A DNA stretch of 64,000 bases from NCBI RefSeq assembly GCF_001640805.2, contig NC_066838.1, positions 1,937,565 to 2,001,564 of the forward strand, given 5' to 3'. Within the stretch, counting starts at the first letter, position 1; each line of letters opens with the position of its first letter. This document shows, piece after piece, positions 33,077-43,830 of the stretch. This DNA is from Lates calcarifer. Taxonomy: Eukaryota > Chordata > Actinopteri > Centropomidae. Both the position numbers and the translations under genes were made by a program. The notes beneath the pieces were generated by a model. The model made no database searches. It was not told the DNA's origin and saw nothing but the letters and a program-made list of their open reading frames with translations.

Positions 33077-35524
33077 TCCCCTAACACACACACACTCACA
33101 AACCAATCAAGGAAATGGCAGAGTAGTAGCAGCAGCCTACCACTCACTGCTGACCTTTCACTCACTTCAATCTGTTAAATAAAATGCACGCCATCAATCC
33201 AGGTTTGACACTGCTAACGTACCTCATCTCTCATTCATACACACACATACACACATACACAGACAGACTCACACTATCAATCACATGCCAGTATGCGCTA
33301 ATGCACCTCATCTTTCATTCATGGAGAGGAAACGGCATGAATAAGCAACATGTTCATGCTGAAATGTGGGATTAGCACTGTTAACTGAACTGAACCTCGC
33401 ACTGTATCTGAATGGACTTCAGGCAGGAGAGTGAAGCAATTACTGCACAATTTCCACTCAGTGAAAGTGTCTGCCTGATGCTGCATGTGTTAGTTTCTAG
33501 GGATTCACCAATGCTACATTGGTAGGCTATGGCCAGGGATAGGTATATTTTGAAATTTTTTGTAAAACCTTATTTTCAGGGCAGCTCACTGCGCACTCTT
33601 GCTACTTGTACACTTAATAAGCACCAACAATGAGCAAAATCAAAAAATTAAATGGAATTTATTCCATTCACCCATTAAGTGAATAATCAGAATTTTGCAT
33701 AATGCACTGTTGAGTTTGTGGATCATATAAATGCCTACAAGCCCTCAAACTTGAAATGATTCTAATGTAATGTTGCTGTTACAAGTCTCTTATGACATCG
33801 GTTATTGGCAGCTTCATTTTGTGTAAGACTTTTTGTCTATCAGACAATCTTGCTTTCCTGTTTTAGAAAAGGTGCAACTTCAGAGACAGGGCTTTTCTAA
33901 ACTGCCATTTTCGGCCTATCTGACTCAGCCTCCTCACTGACTGTCGAAAGACACTGTTGCTGCTCTGCCTTGGCTTCATTTTCTTCGGTCTGCAGCACAT
34001 ATATTTTCTGTCTGTTGTGTCTTGCTCTCTATGATTCCACACCCTCTGAATCCTTGGAATCAAGTTTCCCTCATTACCCTGCTGCTGCCCCCCTCCCCGT
34101 CCTTGCACATGCTTTTTTTTTTTTTTTTTATTCCTTGTACTACTTGGAGTCTGGCATGGCCTATGTTTTTCACCATAGAAACCGACATAACAGACCAACA
34201 CAGCCAAGCTCAGGCTCTGCAAACAGAGACCAAATAAAATCCATCATTCAGTCGGTGTGTGTGAAAGCCTTTTTTCTTTTCCCCTCTGTCTTCATGAGGC
34301 ACTCACGCCTTATTTTAGAGCAGTTCCAGCAGGACAAGGAGGGTGGGGGGTGGGGAGGGGGCTAGAACAAAGTTTTGAACATAGACGTCATTCGGCAAGT
34401 TGCCTGCTAAAGGCAATAAGCATTTCAACGTGCAAGAATAATAATCCAAAAGTGCATGAAGAAACCATATAAATGCTTCCAAAACATTACAAAAAAAATA
34501 ATATGCCAGACTATATAATAACGTCCTTAGAAGAATCCTGTAATACGTTTTTTTAATAATAATGTTACTCATAACTACATAACCTGGTGAGACATGACAT
34601 TATGTGCTGCAACATTTATGATGTAATTTGACGATTCCACTCATCATCAAATTACTCATATCAGCTGCAACAGAGTGATTCTTTATTTAACAACAAACTC
34701 ACTTTAAAACTGCAGTGCTGCACCTTCCCAGCACATAAATGCAACTAAAACCTACAAATTTGATCCCATTCTTATGATGTAATCCCCTAAAATGTTGGAT
34801 ATTTGTTTTAGTTATGTAAGCCCTCGGCCCCTCCAAACCCTCCACTGGGTCTGCCAGATGGAACAAATGACGAATCTCATACGTTTGGCGTTTCCTGGCC
34901 AGGGAAGCAGGGGAGGGCTGACTTCCAAGCCATTTCCTAAGACGCAAATTGTTCAATGAAACCCACACATATCAGAGAGTGTCTGAATCGGTGGAAAACA
35001 GCAGCAGTTAAAAGAGGCGACTGCACACGTTGTGGTGCAGCTCTGCCTTCATTTAGTTCTCGCTGTAAATGGGGAGGCACATGCAGTAATGCCAGTGATT
35101 CAAATGATTGCAGATTATTGTACGTTGCCAAAGGCTTGGTAGATGCAAGTTTCCCAAAGCCAACAAGATTTTTTCCATTCATGCTAGATGGGACTGACTT
35201 TAAGACCAATTTTGGTAGAAAATGGAAGAAACAAATCTGAAGCAAAGGCAATGTGCAGGCGGATGTTGATGTTGATGAAATGTCTGGCACTGACTAATGG
35301 ATTTCCAAACAACCAACCAACAGAATAAGTAGCTGATGGTCACTAGGCAGCAGGTACTAAAGTTCATACAGACACATATAATTGAAAACATTTTGAGGAA
35401 CTTTCTGGGTGTTGGGAATGCAATGGCAACATACATTTTGAATGCCAAGTCTCATAAATAGCTTTTTGTTTTTGACATGCCCACATTGATTAAGGATGGC
35501 ATACATTTTGTGCAAACAGATACA

Positions 35525-35660
35525 CACGCACACACACACGGTCACTGTCAGCTGACACTGGCCAGCACCAGGCCAATTGCCCGGCCGTCTGTTGCTCTGG
35601 ACAATCAGCCCCGCTGCCCTTAGCAAACCCCTTGGCCCTCTGGGATATGTGGGCTGAGAA
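35525..35660. promoter_or_regulatory. Candidate conserved non-coding block
   Basis: A repeat-poor, GC-balanced stretch with GTCAGCTGAC (a palindromic E-box), GGCCAATTGCCCGGCC, GGACAATCAGC (SOX-like) and CCTTGGCCCTCTGGG. It is bounded by a CA tract and a purine-rich tract. The regulatory role is inferred from composition only. Confidence 0.25.
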
Positions 35661-36727
35661 AGAGGGAGAAGAGAAAGGGAAAGGGAGGGAGGGCGAGTGC
35701 CGGTGGTGGCTATGGGAAAAGTGTACGTGACACACAGACAAGAGCCAGAGAGTCAGACTCTGGCAGAAGACGTCACAGACTCTCTATCAGCTGTCTCTGG
35801 ACTCTGTCAGTTGTCTGTTACTGTCTCTCTTTCCCTCTCTTTACATATCCTTTAACCTCAATCACTCAAGTGCCATCTCTTTGTCCTGTCTGTCCCTATC
35901 AATTTAAAGCCCCAGACTAATATAAAGACCCTGCAGCTACTGTTACATAGCTGACTGGAAATATTATTGGGTAAGATGTTTTAGCTACTATGTCCTTGTA
36001 CAATGTTTAGTTTTATCTGACATCTTCCACCTAACAAACAAATTTGGATTCACTGAGACAATACTAGACTCTTCAGTGATCTGAGGCTTACTGTTAAGTA
36101 CAAGGTCTTTTCCCTTGTCCAGACGCCTCCCACCCTCCTCCTCTCCCCATCCTCTGCAGCCATGACACGGTTACATAATTGCATTTGGTAAACTATGTGA
36201 CACCCCCACCCCCTCCAATCTCAAATCGCACTCATCTGTTATGTCTGAGGCAGAGGAGACGAGATTTCCAGACAGACTTATCACAGTCTGTTTTGTTACT
36301 GCGCTGTGGAACATACAGTTACTTTCATCTGTTCCTTCAAAAGAAAAAAAAACAACTAATTCCTCCCAATCAAAGACTAAATTTGCGGGTCTTCGTTTTC
36401 AATGAAACTCCAGATAAAATTGGCTGTGATCTCCATTTTCCATTTTATCAGTTTAGCACAATACTGCACAACTTTTCGTATCGGATGCATGTGTGTTTGT
36501 GTGCATTTTCCCCTCAGTGAGCTCATTGTTTTTTGGCGAATGAGGCTTTATCCGTGTTGGGGACTTGGCTAAAGTTGGTGACATACTGTAAGACTTAACT
36601 GACTTCACAGGCAACATGTGTAAACAACCATAAAGCATAGCACAGTTGGGAAGCTGATGGATTAGGAAATATATTTGTCAACAGAAATTTGAGGCACAGT
36701 TGAGTCTGATTTGCTGTTTAATAAACA

Positions 36728-36850
36728 GAGCTGAAATGATTACTCAGTTAATTTGCTGATCAACCGAAAATTAATCAGCAACAAGTCTGATTAATTAACA
36801 ATTAACTCTAGTTATTTTGTAAAGAATATATGCCAAACATTCACTTATTT
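36728..36850 (+). repeat. Degraded GGCTGAAACGATTA-type repeat
   Basis: GCTGAAATGATTACTCAGTT, then GATCAACCGAAAATTAATCA and GCAAC, with TGCCAAACATTCACT further on, matches the order of a common fish repeat (GCTGAAACGATTAGTCGATT, AGAAAATTAATCGGCAAC, ATGCCAAACATTTGCT). Class uncertain. Confidence 0.6.
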
Positions 36851-37019
36851 ATGCGAGTATTTGCATAAATAGTCTTAGTCTTCTATGATATTAAGTTAAA
36901 TACCCTTGGGTTTTGGGATTTCTGAACAGGCAGAAGAGGGTCAGCGTCTAGTAAGCTACTGCAGGAACTGCTATAGTCTAAATCTTAAATTATACTTTCC
37001 ATGTTTTCTCCTCTCTCCT

Positions 37020-37262
37020 TCCCTCTTCCCCCTCTTTCTCTCCTCTCAACCCAACCAATCAAGGCAGACAGTGGCCCACCCTGAGTCTGGCTCTGTCAGA
37101 GGTTTCTTCCTGTTAAAGGGGAATTTTTCCTCTCCACTGTCACCAAGTGCTTGCTTATGGTGTGCACTGTTGGGTTCCTCTATGATACGATGATACTGTA
37201 AAGTCATTTTACATAAGGTTTGTTATGATTTGGTGCTATATATATATATATATATGAAACTG
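37020..37262 (+). mobile_element. Teleost retroposon 3'-end fragment (GGCGCTATATA family), copy 2
   Basis: It contains CAACCCAACCAATCAAGGCA, TGGCCCACCCTGAGTCTGG, AGAGGTTTCTTCCTGTTAAA, CACTGTCACCAAGTGCTTGC and TTATGATTTGGTGCTATATA, the expected order for this family. The TATATA part of the tail has expanded to (TA)9 at 37238-37255. It is more complete than the copy at 7385-7526. Confidence 0.8.
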
Positions 37263-38264
37263 ACGATGTGAATATGATGTGAATTTCATCATCATCTATC
37301 TTTGTAAGGGTGCACACAAATGTCTCAGTACAAGTCCATGTGCAGCCAAAAATGTATGACCACACAGACACACCACCTTCACACCACATGCAAATGCATC
37401 CAAAGACATTCACTACAGTATCAAAGTGAATGTTTTGTCCAGCGTTTAAGGCACTTGCAACTTTGGTATTCACTGATGGTGGTAGTAAGTTGAATAAGGA
37501 TTCCCTGTCAGTGACCAATCATTGATCTTCTTCGGCCCCAAGCAGCAGAAACAAGCAGTTTTGATAGTTAGGTGGCAGTCCGGTTCAGTGCTGGAACTTT
37601 TAGCTCTGGATATTTCTGCCATTGTACACACTTCAGCAAACTGTTCCTGACCTCTTTGTTCAGTTTGATAATAAGACCTAGAAGTTGCAGCAATGGCACC
37701 AAAATTGAAGCTTTTGGGGGACTAATTTGCTCACTGGGACACTTTGAAAGGTCGTGAACAGAGGGAAAAGAGCTTAAGATGGAGAGTCTTGGAGAGTTGG
37801 AGGGCTGGGGAAATAAAAGTGTTGTGTCCAGAGTCAAGAATGTACCAGTTGGAACTGGCAGGCCTGGAGATTTTCCACTGACTACTTCCCTGAGAGGTCT
37901 CCCTCTTTCCTCTCTCTGGCTCTCTCTCTCTCCCACACTCTCTGTTTCTCTTCATTGTATAGTCTCATCATTTTATCTTCCCCAAGATATATACACTAAA
38001 CAAAAGAGAGCATGTAGAGAGGGGAAAAGGGAATAGGATGTATGAAGCCAGTGTGGTAGCAAAAGAGGAAATGGCCATTTCCTACGCTTCCCCATTTCCT
38101 TTATTTTGTCCTATCAATGTGGGAGGGAGATTACAGTTCTTTACAAGAAAGGAGAAAGTAGGAAGACAAAGAAAAAGGGGCAGAAAATATAACAACGACA
38201 GGAGAGAAAGGGGGAAGGAGAAGAAAGGCACAAGAAAAATAAAAAATGCATCAAGAGCTGAAGC

Positions 38265-38660
38265 GGGCAGGAAGCCGCCTGTGGGCTTAAGTGCAGGAAA
38301 ATTAACATCAAACTGTCTTTAACTCCGCCGCTCGCCACAAACAAGGGCCCAGCCTCTCCCCTGCATCTCTACAGCCTATTAAAAATACATTTAAAGGAAG
38401 GGAAACTTGCATGTCTCGTCACTGCCATTGAGGTGAAACCACACACTGGTTTGAATTTCACAGAGAATACGTTAATACAAGGACAAAGTTTACTGGCTTG
38501 GAGCAGAAAATGTTACACGCCGCCATGCTCACGGCAGCAGATAAGCACTATGGACTGCAATTAGATGTGGTGAATTAGAACGAAGCTGAGGTGCTAATGG
38601 CCCAAGACTAATGAGGGCACTTAAGTCAATTAGGGGGAGTACAACTATCATCCCTCAACT
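38265..38660. promoter_or_regulatory. Candidate conserved non-coding block
   Basis: About 400 bp without repeats, in which A/T-rich homeodomain-type motifs (CAATTAGATGTGG, GAATTAGAAC, GCTAATGGCC, CTAATGAGG, GTCAATTAGG) alternate with GC-rich words (CCGCCGCTCGCC, CACGCCGCCATGCTCACGGC). CACTTAAGTC resembles an NKX site. This layout is typical of vertebrate developmental enhancers; the role is inferred. Confidence 0.33.
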
Positions 38661-41600
38661 GGCTGCATCACTCCATTCGTCTAGTTTTATGTTCACTCCC
38701 CTGCATAGCCAAAAGCTCTTAGTTATTTAACTGGATTAGTCATGAAAAATGACTTTGAACACTTGCAGTGTGTAGGACTGTGCTTCAGTGATAAAGAATG
38801 AACAAGTGTCTGTATATGTGTGATGGTATCAAAAAACCTATCAACTACTGCGATCACACTGCAGAACTGCTCCACATTTGTTGCTTCGCTCGCAATCACC
38901 ACATGACCACATACACCAAGCCTAGGTTGGTGCAACTACAGTTGGATGTGAATGAAAGTTAGTGTGTGTCTGTGTGTGGGACCAAGTCCCCCAGCATGAT
39001 CTGACCCAATCCCTTCTAGGCACTGTTGAGGTGGGGGATATGGTGTGGGGTGTGTGGGGGGGCTTAAGTAGGCAACCCAACACTAGTGAGTCTGCACTGG
39101 CCGTAGTGAGCAGTGATGCCGATCGATTTCATCACGTAGATTAGATTTGAGGAGTGCATTGGGATGGAGTTGATGGTGCTTTGAGTGGGGGGGTGGCAAT
39201 CATCAGGCGCCTAGTTGGTCTTTTGGAGTCTGCCAGGGCCAACACACACATGCACACACAGAGGCCAGGGGGGGGCGATATCAAGGCTGGCTGGGGGTGC
39301 AGTTAGGCAGCTGTTAGCATTTCAGAAAAGATTAGCACCAGGTTCAACTGTAAACAATGAGCTCATTCTCTCTGCTAGAGTGCCGCGCAACACACCACAT
39401 CTGTTTTGGAACAAGCAGTCTTATTCAAGGCCCACACTGAGGTAATCCACACCACCCTTGTAAAAATCAAACTGGGAAAAGCACTTGAGAGGACCTTAGA
39501 GTCATGTTATGTCCTGCAATGCTGTGAATAATATGTGTTATGGGCTAATATACATTACTGAAGATTTATATTAATAAAGACTATGTACGGAGAGACTTCC
39601 TGTTTTCTTGGAAGAGGAAGGATGATGGGACTTATAGACTCTGTTTTCTGACCTGCTGCCTCTACTGGCAGGACACCATCATTTGCCATCTAAAACATTT
39701 TCTGACCTGCTACTCCTGTAGTTATGGATTTGTTGAATATAGGCACAAGAACAATTTGTTTACTTTATCAACTGCACAGTTAACCAATGCACTACTCTGA
39801 TAATGTTAGGAAACGACTGTGGTGGTTAAAAGAAACCGGTGACCAACCAAACACTGACTCTTAGAAGTGCTGCACAGTAGTCTCCAATGGCAAGTTTTGA
39901 TATCCGACCCATCCCTCCACCCTGACCTCTTTCCTAGAATCTTGCAGGCTGTGCAAAAATGTGTAATGTCTAGACATTTGATGTTGTTGTTGCTCTCGGG
40001 AGTATGATAAACCATCACCGTCACTGATATATCAGCTTCATTATATTCTTTGCATAGAAAGATGAAATGTTGTGTTTGTGTACGACCGCAGCTTTCACTA
40101 TAGGGCCGAGCCTGTATGACAAAGCCTAGGAGGGAGACAGTGGGTGACTCAGAGACAACAGGCACATCTATGGTTAGCTACTGTAAATACTGTAAATAGT
40201 TCAATCTTTAAGTCTCCTAGAGCAGCACAGAGCATGTGTGGGACAGCTGCAGCAACCAGACGCTGCTCCACACAGTAGTGAAGGCTGAAAATGTGGGTGT
40301 TAACAATCATGTTATTTTGGATAAATGTGAGTCTATTGATATTTTTGTCTTGAGTGTCTATAACTTTCAACTTTTCAATTAAAACAACAGACTGAGAGAA
40401 GTAGGCCCAGAAGCCCAAAAATAAAAACAAGTGTAAAATCTACTTCTTTCTCCTCACAGGTTTTAGTTATGTAGTCCTTGGTGTGTGCGTGTGTGCGTGT
40501 GTGCGTGTGTGTGTGTGTTTGGCTGGCATGAGGGTCAAACAGACAAGAGGAGCAGGTGGCACCCAGGTGGGTGCTGCCGGGTTGGTGGCTGAGGATTGGT
40601 GGGCGCTGCCCTTTCACGATCCACGTGCCATCTGCCTCTGCCGGCAGTGACTGCGTCCCAGTGACAAAGAGGCAACAGAGGGACGGAGGACGAAAACAGC
40701 ACTGCCATGTTAGAAAACCTACAGATCATTTGCTCATTTACACCACCATCCTCCACTTCATTCTCACTACAGAAACAGCTCCAACAGACTTGGCTGTAGT
40801 TCCTGTAGTAAACTACACTATTCTTATACTGGTGAGGTATTATGCCAGCAGTGCCTATATTAATGGCAGCAATAAATTTGTTGTGTAAAGCCTTGATTTG
40901 AGTCCAGCTCTTTAGTGTCAACTTATACAAACCTACATCTGTTTTGCAGCAGGGAGTAAAGTGAAAGGATTGGCCCCATCCCCATAGAGACTTGATGTCA
41001 CACTCTGCCAATTTAATTTGGCAAACCAATTTATGGAATAGTTAATTGCAACACTGCTCTATTTAACAGTCAAATGAGCTCTGGAAGATGTCCTCGGTCT
41101 TGTGACCTTAGAAATGTCATATATTTTAATCAGAGTTGGGAAGTGGCTTGAGCAATAGTTCACCGTGTGCACTATCCTTTGTGGCAAAATTTAATTTTGT
41201 GTCGAGTTTTGACAAACATAGTTTCCTCTTTGCAGTCGCTTCTGCAGGCTTTCATTTCCCACATCAAAACAGGATGAATGAGGGGGTCAGGATGTCCATG
41301 CAGTTCAGCTTATGAGCGTCTGCTACACCTGGCTTTCTTGTTATAAAAAGGGAGAGTGGCAGAAATAAAATGGGGGCTTGTTGCGGTGCTTAAATCCATC
41401 TCAGCTTTCTTTATCTTCCTCCCATCGGAATGAGAGGGGTAGGGGGGAGTCGTATGAGCTATTTACGAGGAAGGTCACACTGAGAGGGCATGGCAAGGAG
41501 CCAGCAGTCTCTCTCTCCTCCTCCCTCCCCTCGTCTTTCTTGTCTTTCTTTCATCCTCTCCATTCTACCGCTCCTCTAGTAACTCACTGAATGCTAAAAC

Positions 41601-41824
41601 TGACACTTATTTTGCGACTAAACCTGTGGATAGTAGATATTTGTCAGCAGTATTCAATATCTTCCAAAGCGGCAATCACCATAGCTAAATTTATAGAAAT
41701 TTACATGTAGTTCACTAAATGTTAATGTTCCACTTTAAATCGATCTTCACATTTCCAAAATTTTGGCTCTGAACTGAAACAGATACATGAGAAACCTAAA
41801 CAAACAACATAAATTCATTTTCAA

Positions 41825-41975
41825 ATAAAAGAGCCCTGATCTGAGAGGGACCCGAGGATAATTAGAGACAAGGCCTCGACACCCATGATAATACATCCAC
41901 CTGACCCAATTAGCCAGTTTTAACATTTGTCAAGGATCAGATCTTGGATATCAGGAGATGAGCTGACCTCTGAAG
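41825..41975. promoter_or_regulatory. Candidate conserved non-coding block
   Basis: Repeat-free stretch with GAGGATAATTAGAGACAAGG, CATGATAATACATCCACCTG, ACCCAATTAGCCAG and the near-palindromic GGATCAGATCTTGGATATC. It is dense in TAAT/ATTA cores. Inference from composition. Confidence 0.3.
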
Positions 41976-42341
41976 AAGTTATGAAGTGTAACACTCAAAC
42001 TGTTCCTGTGCCTTCATCATATACATCTGGACTGAAACATGCTTTTAAAATTTACAATTTACAAAGACAAGGATTTTTTTTTTAAAAAAAATCAGCTTTC
42101 CATTTAAGTCAGCGTGACTCAGTCTACTGCTACTGTTCTGTTACTCTTCTTTGTTAGTTCTGTCCCCTTTTCTCTCCTTATCTGTCAGTTAGGGATGGAT
42201 GGATAGATGGAAGGATAGAGGGAGTCTGGTCAGGAGCTCAATAATAACTTTTAGCAGTCTAGCCAGGAGGCTGGAGGCCTAGACTGCAGCTGTTCCAACC
42301 TCCTGCCTCCCCTCCCTCCACACTAATACCCGTCTCTCTTG

Positions 42342-42407
42342 CTCTCTCTCTCTCTCTCTCTGCCTCTATGGTTGTATTCTAATGTATTATGTAGAGTCAC
42401 TCTCTTG

Positions 42408-42453
<46 letters not shown>
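42342..42453. repeat. Two (CT)n tracts
   Basis: (CT)10 at 42342-42361 and (CT)21 at 42411-42453, separated by about 50 bp of mixed sequence. Long homopyrimidine mirror-symmetric runs can form triplex (H-DNA). Confidence 0.95.
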
Positions 42454-42454
<1 letters not shown>

Positions 42455-42469
42455 AGAGGCTGCACAGCT

Positions 42470-42700
42470 CTGCCACCTCCCTCACACACCAGTTTAATTA
42501 GTGCAACCCACAAACTGGGGGGGGGTTGGTTCTCCAGATATCCATGGCCAATAAATGGGCTTTAATCAAAGCTTCAGTATCATCTGCTAGTGTAGAATAT
42601 GAAACAATTTGATCAATATCATGATCAAACTGATCAATGCAGCTCTTGTTGGAGCCTTTAACCTGCTCTAATTGATTATCATTCAACATATTGAACGCAT
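42470..42700. promoter_or_regulatory. Candidate enhancer with clustered TTTGATCA (TCF/LEF-like) motifs
   Basis: Unique sequence containing CAGTTTAATTAGTGC, CCATGGCCAATAAATGGGC, TTTAATCAAAGCTTC and an inverted repeat TTTGATCA (42608-42615), six bases, TGATCAAA (42622-42629). A third TGATCAA follows at 42631-42637, and then CTAATTGATTATC. TTTGATC is close to the TCF/LEF core. Function is inferred. Confidence 0.35.
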
Positions 42701-42722
42701 CTTTTTTAACAATCTTGGGGTT

Positions 42723-42811
42723 TTAAAGGATCAGTTCACCCGGTCAAATAATTAACTTAGTCAAATTAATGAAAGAATGTTGAATAAAATTTGGGTGAAA
42801 CAGCCTTTTAA
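42723..42811. mobile_element. TTAA-flanked mini-MITE (TTAAAGGATCAGTTCACCC type)
   Basis: The left end TTAAAGGATCAGTTCACCC and the right end GGGTGAAACAGCCTTTTAA are imperfect inverted repeats, each flanked by TTAA. The ends resemble the frequent teleost MITE TTAAAGGGATAGTTCACCC. Only about 50 bp of interior remain. Confidence 0.6.
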
Positions 42812-43152
42812 AGTTGCCTTAAAGCTGCCATTGGCACAAAATATCAATTGACAGTTTCACTTGAACCCAGATGTATTCTCCCTCTCTCTCCTCAGGTCTT
42901 TGTACCTCCAAGCCTCAGCGCCACTACTCCCCATTTCCACCGTCCCCACCTGCTCCCCACTCACACACTTGAAAACTCAAGAGAGCACTCCAGTAAGAGT
43001 AGGCAGCAGCAGAAGCAGAAGAGGGTTAGATTGGGTGTGAAATACGTTCTGCGACTTTCAAACAAGGAAAAAGCGCCGTGGCATTGCTGGCAGTGCAGGC
43101 GAGCGAGAGCACCTAGTGGAGGGCTCTCCCTTTGATGTTTAATTTAGAGAGA

Positions 43153-43165
43153 GGGGGGGGGGGGG
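43153..43165. repeat. G13 homopolymer in G-rich stretch
   Basis: Thirteen G, followed by GGGTGGGGGGAGG within 25 bp, on the plus strand. Quadruplex-prone. Confidence 0.9.
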
Positions 43166-43725
43166 CTGAAAGGGTGGGGGGAGGATGGAGGGAGAGACAG
43201 TGAAAGTGTCGAGTGTGCTGAAACTCCACTGTTTTCCATCAAAGGCTTTGGGTTTCCTCTCCTTTTCATTTATTCACCAACGGTGATAAAGGAGACTGCA
43301 GGCTGGAATACAGTAGTTGAGAAAAAAGGCTCAGGGACGGTGAATAAAGAAAGAGAAGAGGAGGAGGAGGGAAGGAATGGGGGAGGAAGAACAGGAGGAA
43401 ATAGAGAAAGTGAAATGAGGTTTGTGAAGGAGGTTCTGGTGGAGGGTTGAGCCAAATCTGGCTCATGGAAGCGGTTTTCGCCACCATTTCCTCTCTTCCT
43501 CATACTTCCCCTCTCTGTGTTTATCTCTCCTCCTCCTCACTCTGTCTCTCCTCCTCCCCCTTCTCCATCTCTCCTTCCCCTCTCCTCTGCTGGGGAGTCC
43601 TTCCTCCTTCTTTCTGCTCACTGAGTGAAAAGTGGAGCTGTGTGCCAGGCGGAGGAAGCAATTAAAAATTAATGGAAGCTGAGTGATAGAGAAACCTGCA
43701 AGGGCGTGCCGCCCGCCACACAGAC

Positions 43726-43830
43726 ACAGACACACGTACACACGCACGGGCGCGTGCACACACAGATACACACACACACACACACAGACACACGCACGGG
43801 CGCGTGCACACACAGACACAGACACACACT
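43726..43830. repeat. CA-rich minisatellite with duplicated GCACGGGCGCGTGC unit
   Basis: CACGCACGGGCGCGTGCACA plus CACAGA occurs identically at 43741-43766 and 43791-43816, exactly 50 bp apart, within a CACA/GACACA array. This is a 50-bp tandem duplication with two imperfect GC-rich palindromes. Confidence 0.85.

Noticed and set aside
40535..41029. 164-codon minus-strand open frame
   Set aside because: No family resemblance, no splice or promoter context, and an open frame also on the opposite strand. Most likely chance.
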